Shown here in pieces: positions 16,204-25,008 of a stretch of 64,000 nucleotides of DNA. The notes beneath the pieces are model-generated. The model did not search any database. It had not been told where the DNA came from and saw nothing but the letters and a program-made list of their open reading frames with translations. Position 1 is the first letter of the stretch. The number at the start of each line of letters is the position of its first letter. The DNA comes from Proteobacteria bacterium ST_bin11 (GTDB taxonomy: Bacteria > Pseudomonadota > Gammaproteobacteria > Methylococcales > Methylomonadaceae), in contig MSXO01000021.1 in the NCBI GenBank assembly GCA_002083615.1, positions 74,667-138,666 of the forward strand, written 5' to 3'. Both the position numbers and the translations under genes were made by a program.

Positions 16204-16809
16204 TTACGCTCCGGCCGCCAACGCGGCGATTTGGCTAGCGGCAGCTTGCAAAGCCAGTTGTTCGGCATCGCCGCCCATCGCCAAACCTTCAGCGTAGATA
16301 AAGGTGACATCGGTCATGCCCAAAAACCCCAATATTGTCCGCAAATAGCTGCTTTGGCTATCGGTTTCGGTGCCGCTATGTTTGCCGCCAGAGGTTTGGA
16401 GCACATAGACCTGCTTGTTTTTCAGCAAGCCTTCCACGCCGTTTGCTGTGTATTGAAACGTCACCCTGGCTCGGGCAATGGCATCTATCCAAGCCTTCAG
16501 TTGCGCCGGAATACCAAAGTTATACATGGGCGCGGTCAATACCAGGATGTCCGCTTGTTGAATCTCGGCGATCAAGGCGTCGTCCAGCGCCACCCGTTGC
16601 GCTTGCGCCGGGCTACGTTGTTCGACCGACGTACTCAAGGCAATCAACGCTGCTTCATCCAGCAAGGGATGCGGGTTTTTCGCCAAGTCGCGCACTATCA
16701 ATTGCGTAACCGACGCTTGCTGACGTAAGCCGGAAACCAAGCTATCAGCCAGACGGCTGGAATAGGCGTTTTCGGCACGTATGCTGGAGTTAATTTGCAG
16801 AATGTTCAT
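16204..16809 (-). CDS. azoR: FMN-dependent NADH:quinone oxidoreductase (azoreductase)
   Basis: A 201-residue flavodoxin-fold enzyme. The family beginning MNILQINSSIR is followed by SxxSRLADSL, the FMN-binding TAPMYNFGIPAQLKAWID loop and LQTSGGKHSG. It performs two-electron reduction of quinones (and azo dyes in vitro), avoiding semiquinones. GGGAG lies seven bases before the ATG. It is first in a minus-strand run azoR-pirin-dioxygenase, and divergent from a LysR-type regulator 103 bases away that is likely to control it. Confidence 0.93.
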   Translation of the reverse strand: MNILQINSSIRAENAYSSRLADSLVSGLRQQASVTQLIVRDLAKNPHPLLDEAALIALSTSVEQRSPAQAQRVALDDALIAEIQQADILVLTAPMYNFGIPAQLKAWIDAIARARVTFQYTANGVEGLLKNKQVYVLQTSGGKHSGTETDSQSSYLRTILGFLGMTDVTFIYAEGLAMGGDAEQLALQAAASQIAALAAGA

Positions 16810-16888
16810 TTAAGTCTCCCAAAGGTTTTGAAGTTGGGATGACTATACGCCTGCAGAATAGTGGGCAGAAGACCGGAAAATGGATAAC

Positions 16889-16910
16889 ATTGTTCCACTG
16901 GAGGAACAAT
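16889..16910. promoter_or_regulatory. Perfect inverted repeat over the lysR ribosome site
   Basis: ATTGTTCC-ACTGGA-GGAACAAT, 8-bp arms separated by six bases, in the azoR-lysR intergenic region and ending two bases before the lysR ATG. The right arm carries the ribosome-binding GGA. A LysR dimer bound here would block its own translation start and could act on the divergent azoR promoter. An RNA hairpin hiding the ribosome site is the alternative. Confidence 0.6.
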
Positions 16911-16912
16911 AC

Positions 16913-17809
16913 ATGCACATTGAACCGAATGACTTGTGGCTATTCGCCAAAATCGCCGATGCCGGCAGTTTTTCCAAAGCAGGCGAACTGCTGGGTTTGC
17001 CGAAATCGACCTTGTCGCGACGCATCAGCAATCTGGAAAAGCAGCTGGGCGAGCGCTTGCTGCAACGCACCACCCGGCAATTGAATCTGACCGAATTTGG
17101 TTTGCGCTTACTGCAACATGGTCGGCAAGTCAGCGAAGAAATCGAAGCGGCAATGGCGTTGGCGCAGCACCGGCAAATCCAGCCCAGCGGCGTGTTGCGC
17201 ATCTCGATGCCCAATGACTTTGCCAATCTATTTCTGGCGCCGCTATTGGCCGAGTTTAGCGACATCTATCCAGCGATTGCCTTGGAAATTGATTTATCCG
17301 CGCGACGGGTGGATTTAGTCAGCGAGAGTTTCGACCTGGCGATTCGCATGGGAGCATTGCCCGACGATGCAACTTTGACCGCCAAGCGCCTGCATCTGCA
17401 AACCTGGGGCTTGTATGCCTCACCTGACTATCTGGCAAAGCGCGGCGCACCGCAACACCCTGAAGACTTACTGGAACACGCTGCGCTTAGCCTGCTGGCA
17501 AGTAATCGGGAAGCACCCGCCTGGCAATTAAACCGCGGCGAGCAACAATGGCTAGGCACGCCACCGCTTAGAATCAAGGCAAACTCGCCTGAGTTATTGG
17601 TCAAACTGGCCAGGCAACATCAAGGTATTGTCGCCGCACCAGACTCCTATGCAGGCACTTACGTGCAAACCCAAGAGTTAGTGCGGGTACTGCCGGAATG
17701 GTGCTTACCGCAATCTACGGCCTGGTTAGTGTTTCCGGGCCGACGCTTGATGCCGACTAAAACCCGCGTGTTTATCGATTTTTTGGACGTGCATTTAAAC
17801 ACCTTTTGA
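16913..17809 (+). CDS. LysR-type transcriptional regulator of the azoR-pirin-dioxygenase cluster
   Basis: A 298-residue regulator. The winged helix-turn-helix lies at about residues 4-62 (LWLFAKIADAGSFSKAGELL, then KSTLSRRISNLEKQLGERLL), with a periplasmic-binding-protein-like effector domain from about residue 90 to the end (SGVLRISMP, then SFDLAIRMG). ATG 16913 is preceded by GGAGGA; the frame extends 11 codons further up without support. Related regulators of the divergent quinone reductase/pirin arrangement respond to electrophiles or quinones; the effector here is unknown. Confidence 0.9.
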   Translation: MHIEPNDLWLFAKIADAGSFSKAGELLGLPKSTLSRRISNLEKQLGERLLQRTTRQLNLTEFGLRLLQHGRQVSEEIEAAMALAQHRQIQPSGVLRISMPNDFANLFLAPLLAEFSDIYPAIALEIDLSARRVDLVSESFDLAIRMGALPDDATLTAKRLHLQTWGLYASPDYLAKRGAPQHPEDLLEHAALSLLASNREAPAWQLNRGEQQWLGTPPLRIKANSPELLVKLARQHQGIVAAPDSYAGTYVQTQELVRVLPEWCLPQSTAWLVFPGRRLMPTKTRVFIDFLDVHLNTF

Positions 17810-17955
17810 ATGAGGCGGCACCGGCCCTGGTAAACGGCAAAAACCGCCTGGCCGCACATCCTATTTGTTTGATTAAAAATATCTGTGTCTATAGAATCCG
17901 CGCAGCCTAGCCAGAGGTTAGGAAGCCTGCCATTTCAACAATTCAAGGAGAACTT

Positions 17956-18627
17956 ATGTTTAGACTTTTGGCTATCTCACGCGGTGTCGCTCTGTTAAGC
18001 GGGATGATGGCGATTGGCTCCGCGCACGCGACCGTGGTTGCCGGCGCGGACTACATCAAGACCGCAACTACTCATTACCTTATTAACTCAGCGGGAAGCT
18101 CGGCTACCTACACCCCGTCATTTATCGTAATCGGCGCAGACGGTTCGGAGCCAAGTGAGAATTTTGGACCGTTCAGCATATCCGGGTCATTTGATGTCGA
18201 ACGTTATCAAAGTACGGCAAGCCCTTCTGCAACGCCGGCAAGCAGCGGAATTACCGACAAGCTATTGTTTACCAACGCCAACGTCACGCTGAACGGCGCA
18301 ATCCATAGCTTCGATTTCCCAAGCTTCTTTAGTCTTATGACTAGCGACACAGTATTTCAGTCGGAGCCTGCCTCTGTCGGTTGTTCTGTCCCACTGGGCT
18401 TTATCGCTTCCTGTTTGACAATGCCCAACCCAAACCCATCGTCTTGGTCCGGAACCCTGAGCAATCAAGCCATAAGCATGGACGGCTTCGCCGCAGTAGA
18501 TAACTTAAGAGCGGGTTACACCTACCACATACAGGCTTCCGTGGTCCCGTTGCCGGGAGCCGTCTGGCTGTTTGCTTCGGTCCTAGGTCTGGTCGGGATC
18601 GGGCAAAGAAAACGGCGCAGCAATTAA
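17956..18627 (+). CDS. PEP-CTERM-type secreted protein of unknown function
   Basis: A 223-residue exported protein. The N-terminal signal peptide ends at about GSAHA (residue 26). The middle is Ser/Thr/Gly-rich and of no recognised family. The C-terminus has the sorting signal VPLPGAVWLFASVLGLVGIG followed by QRKRR: a VPLP motif, a hydrophobic helix and a basic tail, as in the exosortase-processed PEP-CTERM variant common in methanotrophs. The predicted fate is cleavage by an exosortase and display or release with exopolysaccharide. No exosortase gene is in the window. Confidence 0.8.
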   Translation: MFRLLAISRGVALLSGMMAIGSAHATVVAGADYIKTATTHYLINSAGSSATYTPSFIVIGADGSEPSENFGPFSISGSFDVERYQSTASPSATPASSGITDKLLFTNANVTLNGAIHSFDFPSFFSLMTSDTVFQSEPASVGCSVPLGFIASCLTMPNPNPSSWSGTLSNQAISMDGFAAVDNLRAGYTYHIQASVVPLPGAVWLFASVLGLVGIGQRKRRSN

Positions 18628-18713
18628 ACAGTCGGTAATGCGTCGGATCTGCCTAACACCCTTCTGCGCACCCCGCTAGATTAATGCAGAGCCAGTGACC
18701 AACGTGTCCCCAG

Positions 18714-18875
18714 CTAATGCCCCGCCGCAGCCAAGCGGGGTTTGAGGCCGGCATCCTGTTCAAACAACCGAGATTCCAGGGCAAAACCTTGTAACTCCAC
18801 TTGGATATCACGATCCGGTGCCGCTTGAGGACAGGCAGGATGATTTAGGGATGTGACAAATTTAAAGCTGTTGTT
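18714..18875 (-). other. Open in-frame tail after the SDR stop, possible gene remnant
   Basis: Immediately after the TAG of the downstream-listed SDR gene, the same frame stays open for 53 codons to a TAG at 18714-18716. The translation is protein-like (an acidic amphipathic segment DIQVELQGFALESRLFEQ, then LKPRLAAAG) and of no family I recognise. It has no start codon or ribosome site of its own. It may be a remnant of a lost gene or a fused tail cut off by the stop. Chance cannot be excluded. Confidence 0.25.
18720..18740 (+). terminator. Weak hairpin after the PEP-CTERM gene
   Basis: CCCCGC and GCGGGG form a 6-bp GC stem with a 9-base loop, followed by TTTG, about 95 bases after the stop of the PEP-CTERM gene. 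Plausible but weak intrinsic terminator. Confidence 0.35.
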
Positions 18876-19571
18876 CTACCAGGGCAAGGCCGAGCCGTCG
18901 TACTTAATAAACCGACCGGTATCGGCCAAGCTGAAATTGTCTATCACTTGACGCATGCCGGCTACGCTTTCTTTTACATCAATCAAGCCATTCGGCCCGC
19001 CCATATCGGTTCTGACCCAGCCCGGATGCAGAATCAACACGCCTACGGCTGCCGACCGCAAATCGATGGACAGGCTTTTCAATGCCGCATTCAGGCCGGC
19101 CTTGCTGGAGCGATAGAGGATGCTGCCGCCGCTGGTGTTGTCGGTCATGCTTCCCATCAAACTGCTCAAAGCTACGATCAAACGTTTGTCGCTACGTTGC
19201 ACCTGCGGCAGGAAGGCTTCGGCCAATTTGAGTGGCGCCATCACGTTGACCGCCAATACATTCGCCCAGGTTTGGTAATCCAGTTGTCCAAAACCTTCCC
19301 CGGGTTTATCCCCATAAACGCCGGCGTTATTCAGTAATATGTCGATTTTACGCTCGGACAGTTTCGCGGCCAGCGCGTCGATTTGGCTGAAGTCCGCCAC
19401 GTCCAGCGTCTCTATTTGCAGATGCGGATATTGCTTGGCAAGCGCTGCCAATGGCTCGGCCTGTTCAGGATTACGGCAGGCGGCAATGACCTCATAGCCT
19501 TCTGCGGCATATTGCCGGCAAAACTCCAAACCCAAGCCGCGATTGGCACCGGTGATTAAAACAGATTGCAT
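18876..19571 (-). CDS. Short-chain dehydrogenase/reductase (C-factor/carbonyl reductase-like)
   Basis: A 231-residue Rossmann enzyme. The cofactor loop is LITGANRGLGLEF (TGxxxGxG), followed by NNAG in LLNNAGVYGD, a catalytic Ser (SSLMG), and YRSSKAGLN (YxxxK). The C-terminal HPGWVRTDMGG is typical of the CsgA/C-factor-like branch, which uses NAD(P)H to reduce small carbonyls. No obvious partner is adjacent. The frame remains open for 53 codons after the TAG stop (see the separate entry). Confidence 0.88.
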   Translation of the reverse strand: MQSVLITGANRGLGLEFCRQYAAEGYEVIAACRNPEQAEPLAALAKQYPHLQIETLDVADFSQIDALAAKLSERKIDILLNNAGVYGDKPGEGFGQLDYQTWANVLAVNVMAPLKLAEAFLPQVQRSDKRLIVALSSLMGSMTDNTSGGSILYRSSKAGLNAALKSLSIDLRSAAVGVLILHPGWVRTDMGGPNGLIDVKESVAGMRQVIDNFSLADTGRFIKYDGSALPW

Positions 19572-19738
19572 CGTTACATCTCCAAATGAGTGATTAAAAG
19601 ATCAGGAAGCATATACGGTTTGCTAACGGGTTTGCGGCAATTTTGGCATGTGCCAGCGCCTAGGTTGCCAATTGAACTATCTAGACTCAGCCGTGCCTCA
19701 TCGACATAGTTTTATCTATGAAATTCTGGGAGGCCACT

Positions 19739-19939
19739 ATGCAAATGAAATCAGTTAAATCCAGCACTATCGACGTGATCGGCTACGACGAACAAACGCA
19801 TAAACTGCGGGTATCTTTCAAAGACCAGCAAGCCCAGGATTTTTGCCACGTTCCCGAACACCTCTTCACCGCTTTTCTCAGCGCCCGTTCCAAAAACCGA
19901 TTTTATAAGCGCCATCTTCATAACTTGTTTCCTTGCTAA
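19739..19939 (+). CDS. KTSC-domain small protein
   Basis: A 66-residue protein. VKSSTIDVIGYDEQTHKL and RVSFKDQQAQDFCHVPEHLF are the two halves of the KTSC domain, followed by FLSARSKNRFYKRHL, where the family usually has a Gly-x-[FY]-[FY]-x-x-x-I/L pattern. GGGAGG is well placed before ATG 19739; a start seven codons earlier lacks one. KTSC proteins are small, often near nucleic-acid enzymes, and of unclear function. It is convergent with the phosphatase gene downstream. Confidence 0.75.
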   Translation: MQMKSVKSSTIDVIGYDEQTHKLRVSFKDQQAQDFCHVPEHLFTAFLSARSKNRFYKRHLHNLFPC

Positions 19940-19979
19940 GAAATACCGGATCAATATCTTGAAGTGGCGGCAGCAGCCG

Positions 19980-20864
19980 TTATCCCTGTCTCAGCTGCCG
20001 ATAGAGCCGAATCATATTGTCGGCAATCGCTTGGTCGGAGGCATACAGCACGCCGCAGTGATTCATAAACAGAGAGCCTTGCGGATTTAATGCCAGGGCT
20101 TCACCATAGATATCGCTGACCGGCGCGCCGGCTTCCTGGAACAAACAAGCAGTGGCTGCGTAATCCCAGACACTGCCGCCACCTTTATCCGACTTCGGAA
20201 ATTTGAAATAACACGCCGGCGTTTCGGTTAAGGCTTGGCAGGCATTTAAAGCGGCACCGCCTTGCAAGCGTAAACCCGCCCCAGCATAACCCAGTTCAAC
20301 AGCTATGCGTTGCAGTTCGGGCTGTATAGCCCGATACAAAGGATCTTGAACAAAGCTTTTATCGGTGATGAAAGTCAGGGTTTGCATCGGCGTTGCCGGC
20401 TTAAAAGCTTGTTGGTTTTGCCAAGCACCTTGGTCTTTAAGGGCGCGATAAAGGGTTTGGGTTAAAGGATCGTAGACCACGCCGATCAGCGCTTGCCCGG
20501 TACGGGACACCAAAGCAATCGACACCGAATAGCCAGGCACACCTTCAATAAACGGCAAAGTGCCATCCAAAGGATCGATGCACCAGAAATATTCCTTTTG
20601 CAGCCGCGCACCGTCATCGAGACTTTCTTCCGACAACCAAGCCAAGTCAAATAGCGCACAGGTCGGCAGTAAGGTTTGCAAAATGAGGTCCTGGCTTCGG
20701 CGATCGACTTCCGTCACTACTTGTGCGGCCAGGCTGGAGCCACCGTCTTTGGTATCTACCGCAACTGCAGTGTGCGAATGTCTGGCTATCAGTTGTCCGG
20801 CCTGCACCGCCGCCGAAATGGCGCATTGACCAAGTAGATACAGGTCTTCTGTCGACAAGCGCAT
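19980..20864 (-). CDS. Inositol monophosphatase-fold phosphatase (CysQ-like)
   Basis: A 294-residue Mg-dependent phosphatase of the FIG/IMPase superfamily. The metal motifs are present in order: WLSEESLDD (Glu), CIDPLDGTLPF (DPxDGT) and GSVWDYAATACLFQEAGAP (WDxxA). The first motif and the overall layout resemble 3'(2'),5'-bisphosphate nucleotidases (CysQ), which clear PAP from sulfate assimilation, but inositol or sugar phosphates are possible. The neighbouring kinase gene ends 17 bases upstream in the same direction, so the two are probably co-transcribed. Confidence 0.85.
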   Translation of the reverse strand: MRLSTEDLYLLGQCAISAAVQAGQLIARHSHTAVAVDTKDGGSSLAAQVVTEVDRRSQDLILQTLLPTCALFDLAWLSEESLDDGARLQKEYFWCIDPLDGTLPFIEGVPGYSVSIALVSRTGQALIGVVYDPLTQTLYRALKDQGAWQNQQAFKPATPMQTLTFITDKSFVQDPLYRAIQPELQRIAVELGYAGAGLRLQGGAALNACQALTETPACYFKFPKSDKGGGSVWDYAATACLFQEAGAPVSDIYGEALALNPQGSLFMNHCGVLYASDQAIADNMIRLYRQLRQG

Positions 20865-20881
20865 TGGCTCTCCTGGTGGTT

Positions 20882-21853
20882 TTATAATTGGGCGATAACT
20901 TGCCGCGCCAGCCGCTCGCTATAGCTATTAGGCGACCAATAGCCAGGGTTCCAGCCTTTTAAAAACCGGTGAAAATCGGTCCAGGCCACTGGGTACAGAG
21001 CCCGCCAATCCCGTTCGACGGCAGCCGCATCCACCGGCTTTTGTTTACGTCGTAAAGCCTGTTGTAAGGCCTGAAAATAAATATCCAGCAATTCGCCTTC
21101 CCTGCGCTGACATTCTTCTTGGCTCATACAGCTATCGATAAAATAAGCGACATCCTTGATTCCACATCCGCCGCCGACGTATTGAAAATCCACCGCAGCG
21201 ACTCGGCGGCTGTCAGCCGAGAAACAAAAATTAGCCACTTTGGCATCGCCATGCACAAAGGTTTGGTAGGGGGTATCGCGTAGTCTTTGATCTATCAGCG
21301 GCGCAGCATTTTTCAAGGCAATATCCTGTAAGGCTTCCAGTTCATTGGGCCGGGTCTGCAGATGCCAATAGGTGCCGGTAGGCCACAAACCCTGGGGATT
21401 TTCGCCGATAAACGTGGCATGAAAATTTGCCAGCCAATGCAGGCAGGTATGAATTTCCTGTTCACCGGCCCTTGAGTGGCGTTGTGGAAATCCCACCGGA
21501 TGCAGGTCTTCCAACACCATCACAATATCCTCGCCGAACATCTCGAATGCCAGACAAGCCGGCACCCGGCAATCCGCGTCGCAGTATCTGGCCCAGCGTT
21601 GGTACCAGACTGTCTCGATCTGATAAGAGCGAACCTTGCGGCGATGCGATAAATCTTCGTTAGATCCGGGCGTCTGCAAGCTCTGCGCTGACAATTTTAC
21701 GTGTTTGACGATGACACTCGCACTGTCGCAGCCACTTAGGCCATAGCGCAAGATATACCCGTAGCCGCTCCACAGACTTTGAATCGTCTCAATTTGCAAC
21801 GCGTCATCGGCACCGGTAGCCTGAAGCACGAGATCACGAATGGTATTTTGCAT
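20882..21853 (-). CDS. APH/ecdysteroid-kinase-like small-molecule phosphotransferase
   Basis: A kinase-fold protein of 323 residues from ATG 21853 (MQNTIRDL); the frame is open 39 codons further upstream, but that part looks unlike the family. The catalytic loop is FVHGDAKVANFCF (HGDxxxxN) and the metal-binding loop is AVDFQYVGGG. The spacing and DFQY/GI-KDVAYF pattern resemble the ecdysteroid-22-kinase-like/choline kinase branch (DUF1679-type) rather than antibiotic kinases. The substrate is unknown. It sits 17 bases before a CysQ-like phosphatase, hinting at opposing kinase and phosphatase steps on a related compound; this is inference only. Confidence 0.75.
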   Translation of the reverse strand: MQNTIRDLVLQATGADDALQIETIQSLWSGYGYILRYGLSGCDSASVIVKHVKLSAQSLQTPGSNEDLSHRRKVRSYQIETVWYQRWARYCDADCRVPACLAFEMFGEDIVMVLEDLHPVGFPQRHSRAGEQEIHTCLHWLANFHATFIGENPQGLWPTGTYWHLQTRPNELEALQDIALKNAAPLIDQRLRDTPYQTFVHGDAKVANFCFSADSRRVAAVDFQYVGGGCGIKDVAYFIDSCMSQEECQRREGELLDIYFQALQQALRRKQKPVDAAAVERDWRALYPVAWTDFHRFLKGWNPGYWSPNSYSERLARQVIAQL

Positions 21854-22011
21854 GGGTATAGTGAGTGCCTTAAAAACTGCTATTTTCTGGAAATACGCCG
21901 CGCGAAAGCCAGGCTTATGTGTCGGATTGCGGTATCGTTGGTATAGTTCATACCGTTGCATAGCAAGCAAAGCCCGCCACTACATTAAACCTCACCGCCA
22001 TGATACCGACC

Positions 22012-23061
22012 ATGAATTTTGCATCCGATAATTGGGCTGGCGCTCACCCCGCCGTCTCGCAACGCTTGTTGGCGGCGTCGGCGGGCTTTTCGGCGCCCTA
22101 TGGCGCCAGCGCACTGGACCGCAAAATTGAGCAACAGTTTAATGAGCTATTCGAACGGGAAGTCGCGGTATATTTCGTCAGCACCGGCACTGCCGCTAAC
22201 TCGCTGGCATTGGCCGCCGTCAACCGTCCAGGCGGCGTATCATTTTGTCACCGCGAGGCACATATGCTGGAAGACGAGTGCGGCGCGCCGGAGTTTTTTA
22301 CCCATGGTGCTCGGTTGGCGCCGGTGGACGGCCATCACGGCAAAATCGATCCGGAGAATCTGCAAGCGGAAATCGAACGCTTCCCGCCCAATTTTGTGCA
22401 TGCAGGGCAACCCATGGCGATTTCCATTACTCAAGCTACCGAGATCGGCACACTTTATCAACCCCAGGAAATCTCCGCTATTTCGGACATTGCCCAAACT
22501 TTCGGCTTACCGCTGCATATGGACGGCGCGCGCTTTGCCAATGCGCTAGTGTCGCTACAGTTAACACCTGCAGAAATGAGTTGGAAACTGGGAGTGGATA
22601 TCGTGTCTTTCGGCGCGACCAAAAACGGCTGTTGGTGTGCTGAAGCGTTGGTGTTTATGAATCCGGCGCAGGCTAAAGATTTACCGTTTATCCGCAAGCG
22701 CGCTGCGCAGCTGATGTCTAAAAGCCGATTTGTCGCCAGTCAGTTCGAAGCATATTTGGAAGACGAGCTTTGGCTAAACTTAGCACGCCACGCCAACACG
22801 ATGGCGGCGCGTCTGCAAAATGGCATTGCCAGCTCGAAGCGTGCCCGGCTGGCCTGGCACGCAGAAGCCAATGAAGTATTTGCCGTGTTACACCAAGCGG
22901 ATGCTGACCGACTGCAACAGCAAGGAGCCGTGTTTTATCCCTGGAATCCACCGCGCGCAACCCCTGCGCTGGTGACTGACCAGGAGATATTAGTGCGCTT
23001 GGTTACCAGTTTTGCAACGGAAGCGGCGCAAGTCGATGCGTTTATCGCGCTTTTGGGTTGA
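22012..23061 (+). CDS. ltaE: Low-specificity L-threonine aldolase
   Basis: A 349-residue PLP enzyme of fold type I that cleaves threonine or allo-threonine to glycine and acetaldehyde. The start MNFASDNWAGAHP matches the family; an ATG four codons earlier is also possible. Key parts are STGTAANSLAL (PLP phosphate region), the active-site DGARFANAL, and the Schiff-base Lys in VSFGATKNG. It is divergent from the kinase gene, with about 160 bases between. In a methylotroph it may supply or consume glycine. Confidence 0.9.
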   Translation: MNFASDNWAGAHPAVSQRLLAASAGFSAPYGASALDRKIEQQFNELFEREVAVYFVSTGTAANSLALAAVNRPGGVSFCHREAHMLEDECGAPEFFTHGARLAPVDGHHGKIDPENLQAEIERFPPNFVHAGQPMAISITQATEIGTLYQPQEISAISDIAQTFGLPLHMDGARFANALVSLQLTPAEMSWKLGVDIVSFGATKNGCWCAEALVFMNPAQAKDLPFIRKRAAQLMSKSRFVASQFEAYLEDELWLNLARHANTMAARLQNGIASSKRARLAWHAEANEVFAVLHQADADRLQQQGAVFYPWNPPRATPALVTDQEILVRLVTSFATEAAQVDAFIALLG

Positions 23062-23140
23062 GGGAGACCGATTTGCGATACTATCGTCCTCGGCTCAACA
23101 CCATCATCTGCCTGTTGACCATGCCGCCGCCAGTTAGGCC

Positions 23141-24964
23141 ATGAGCTCGCCGCCCGCCGCAAACGATTTGAAACGCCCCAGCTCCTGGCCTAGAACAGTC
23201 GCCGTTGCACTCCTGGCAATTGCGCTGTTTTGCCTGGCCGTGTGGTGGCAACGCGCGGTGTTACTTGAGCTAGTACTGCAACAGGCACTAAAACACACCG
23301 CACTCAGCTCACCCTCGCTGTCGGGATTGTCGTTTGATTATGAGCAAGCAAAGCTGGCGGAAATCAGCTTTGGCGTGGCAACGCCGGCTGGCGACTTAAC
23401 CGTGGCGATGCAGGAGGTCGCCACCGATTACGATATTGAAAAGCGCGTACTCCGCAGTGTCAGCATCGGCTACGCCGCGCTGAAGTTTATCTATAACCCT
23501 GCCGACCCATCCGCAACGAACACCACGGAAAACGCCCTCTTCAGTTTACCGCTGGACCGATTGAGCGTCGCGAAACTGGAAATTGACATAGAGACGCCTT
23601 GGGGACAGAGCAGCTTCACCGGCCAAGCGGAGATTAAGCGTAGTGAGGCCGATGCCATCGATGCAACCTTTCAGGATGCCCGACAATCGCTTCATCTGAA
23701 TATCGACCCAGGTTTTAGCGCAGCCAAACTGAGCGTCGATCAGCTACCGAGTGGCAATATATTAGAACTGGAAGTCCAACAACTGGATCGCCCAGCGAAG
23801 CAAATCAGTCTGCATGCCGGCGCACCGGAGCTTATCGAGTGGTTTACCAGCAGCTTACTAATTCCGCAAACTTTGCGGGCAAAAACTCAGACATACGATG
23901 TATCGAGATTGAGCCCATTGCTCAACACTACGCAGCTAAGCGTAAACGCCAAAACGGCGGACAACTTCGCCAGTCTGCACGCTGAAGCCGCGCTGAAACG
24001 CAATAAGCAGTCTCTAGTTTCTGTCGATTTAGCGGTGACAAACAAGCAGACTATCGATGCGATCGGCCGCCTGGACCTGGCCGCCAGCGAGGCATTCGAT
24101 TTAATCAAACCCTGGTTACCGGCCATGGCGGCTAGCGGGGCGGTAACCAGCGGCGCAACGCGGGGAAACCTGCAACTGCACAAGCCAAGCAATCAAGATC
24201 CTTCCGGAACGGCACAATTGACTATTACCGATTTGGCCTTGACAGCCGGTGCGGCAAAAGTCGAGAACGCTAAGGTCGCACTGAGCATTCCAGACTTGGC
24301 GAGTCGGGCCGTGGACCTGTCTGCCGAAGTGCCGACGCTGGGATTGGGTAAAGATTTGATAGCGCGCAACCTGAATGTCAAAGCCCGCTATCTCGATCAG
24401 GAACTGACCCTAAATCAGGCCAGCCTGGCACTATTCGGCGGCACGATAGAATTGATGCCAGACACCATACGCTTGGAGCAAACGCCGATTCTGTTGACCT
24501 TACGCCTGCGCGATGTCGATCTGTCACAACTTTTAACGAGCCTGCAATACCCAAATATTTCCGGCACCGGCAAGATAGCCGGCGAACTGCCGTTGCAGCT
24601 GTCGTCTGGGACCATCGATGTACAAGACGGCAGCATCAGCGGCACGCAGCCAGGTGTGTTACGCTATGTCGGACAAGCCGATAATCAGAATATCGCCTTT
24701 AAGGCACTGAGAAACCTGGTTTACCAGAATCTGCGAGCCAAGGTAAATTATCGCCCTAACGGCGACTATCATCTGGGTTTGCGTCTGGAAGGCAGCAACC
24801 CTGAAGTGTTATCCGGCCATCCGCTAGCCTTCAACTTGAATATCAGCGGGCAATTGCCTGATCTATTGCAAAAAGGTATTTTAGCCGGCGATTTGGAGCG
24901 GACCATTTTGGAGCAGGCTATCGCCAAACCGGCGAATGAGGATCAATCCCCGAACACCCCATGA
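23141..24964 (+). CDS. ydbH: YdbH-like intermembrane protein (AsmA-like superfamily)
   Basis: A 607-residue envelope protein. One membrane helix near residues 20-40 (VAVALLAIALFCLAVWW) anchors a long, beta-rich periplasmic part with no enzymatic motifs, and ends in a Pro/Asn-rich tail. YdbH belongs with TamB and YhdP to the AsmA-like proteins that bridge the inner and outer membranes and move phospholipids outward. The next two genes encode YnbE-like and YdbL-like proteins, which form one operon with ydbH in E. coli and act with it at the outer membrane end. The synteny is the strongest evidence. Confidence 0.82.
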   Translation: MSSPPAANDLKRPSSWPRTVAVALLAIALFCLAVWWQRAVLLELVLQQALKHTALSSPSLSGLSFDYEQAKLAEISFGVATPAGDLTVAMQEVATDYDIEKRVLRSVSIGYAALKFIYNPADPSATNTTENALFSLPLDRLSVAKLEIDIETPWGQSSFTGQAEIKRSEADAIDATFQDARQSLHLNIDPGFSAAKLSVDQLPSGNILELEVQQLDRPAKQISLHAGAPELIEWFTSSLLIPQTLRAKTQTYDVSRLSPLLNTTQLSVNAKTADNFASLHAEAALKRNKQSLVSVDLAVTNKQTIDAIGRLDLAASEAFDLIKPWLPAMAASGAVTSGATRGNLQLHKPSNQDPSGTAQLTITDLALTAGAAKVENAKVALSIPDLASRAVDLSAEVPTLGLGKDLIARNLNVKARYLDQELTLNQASLALFGGTIELMPDTIRLEQTPILLTLRLRDVDLSQLLTSLQYPNISGTGKIAGELPLQLSSGTIDVQDGSISGTQPGVLRYVGQADNQNIAFKALRNLVYQNLRAKVNYRPNGDYHLGLRLEGSNPEVLSGHPLAFNLNISGQLPDLLQKGILAGDLERTILEQAIAKPANEDQSPNTP

Positions 24965-25008
24965 GGGGATCACTTACCCAAGCCGCCGTCGGCGGATCGG
25001 AGTAGTCA

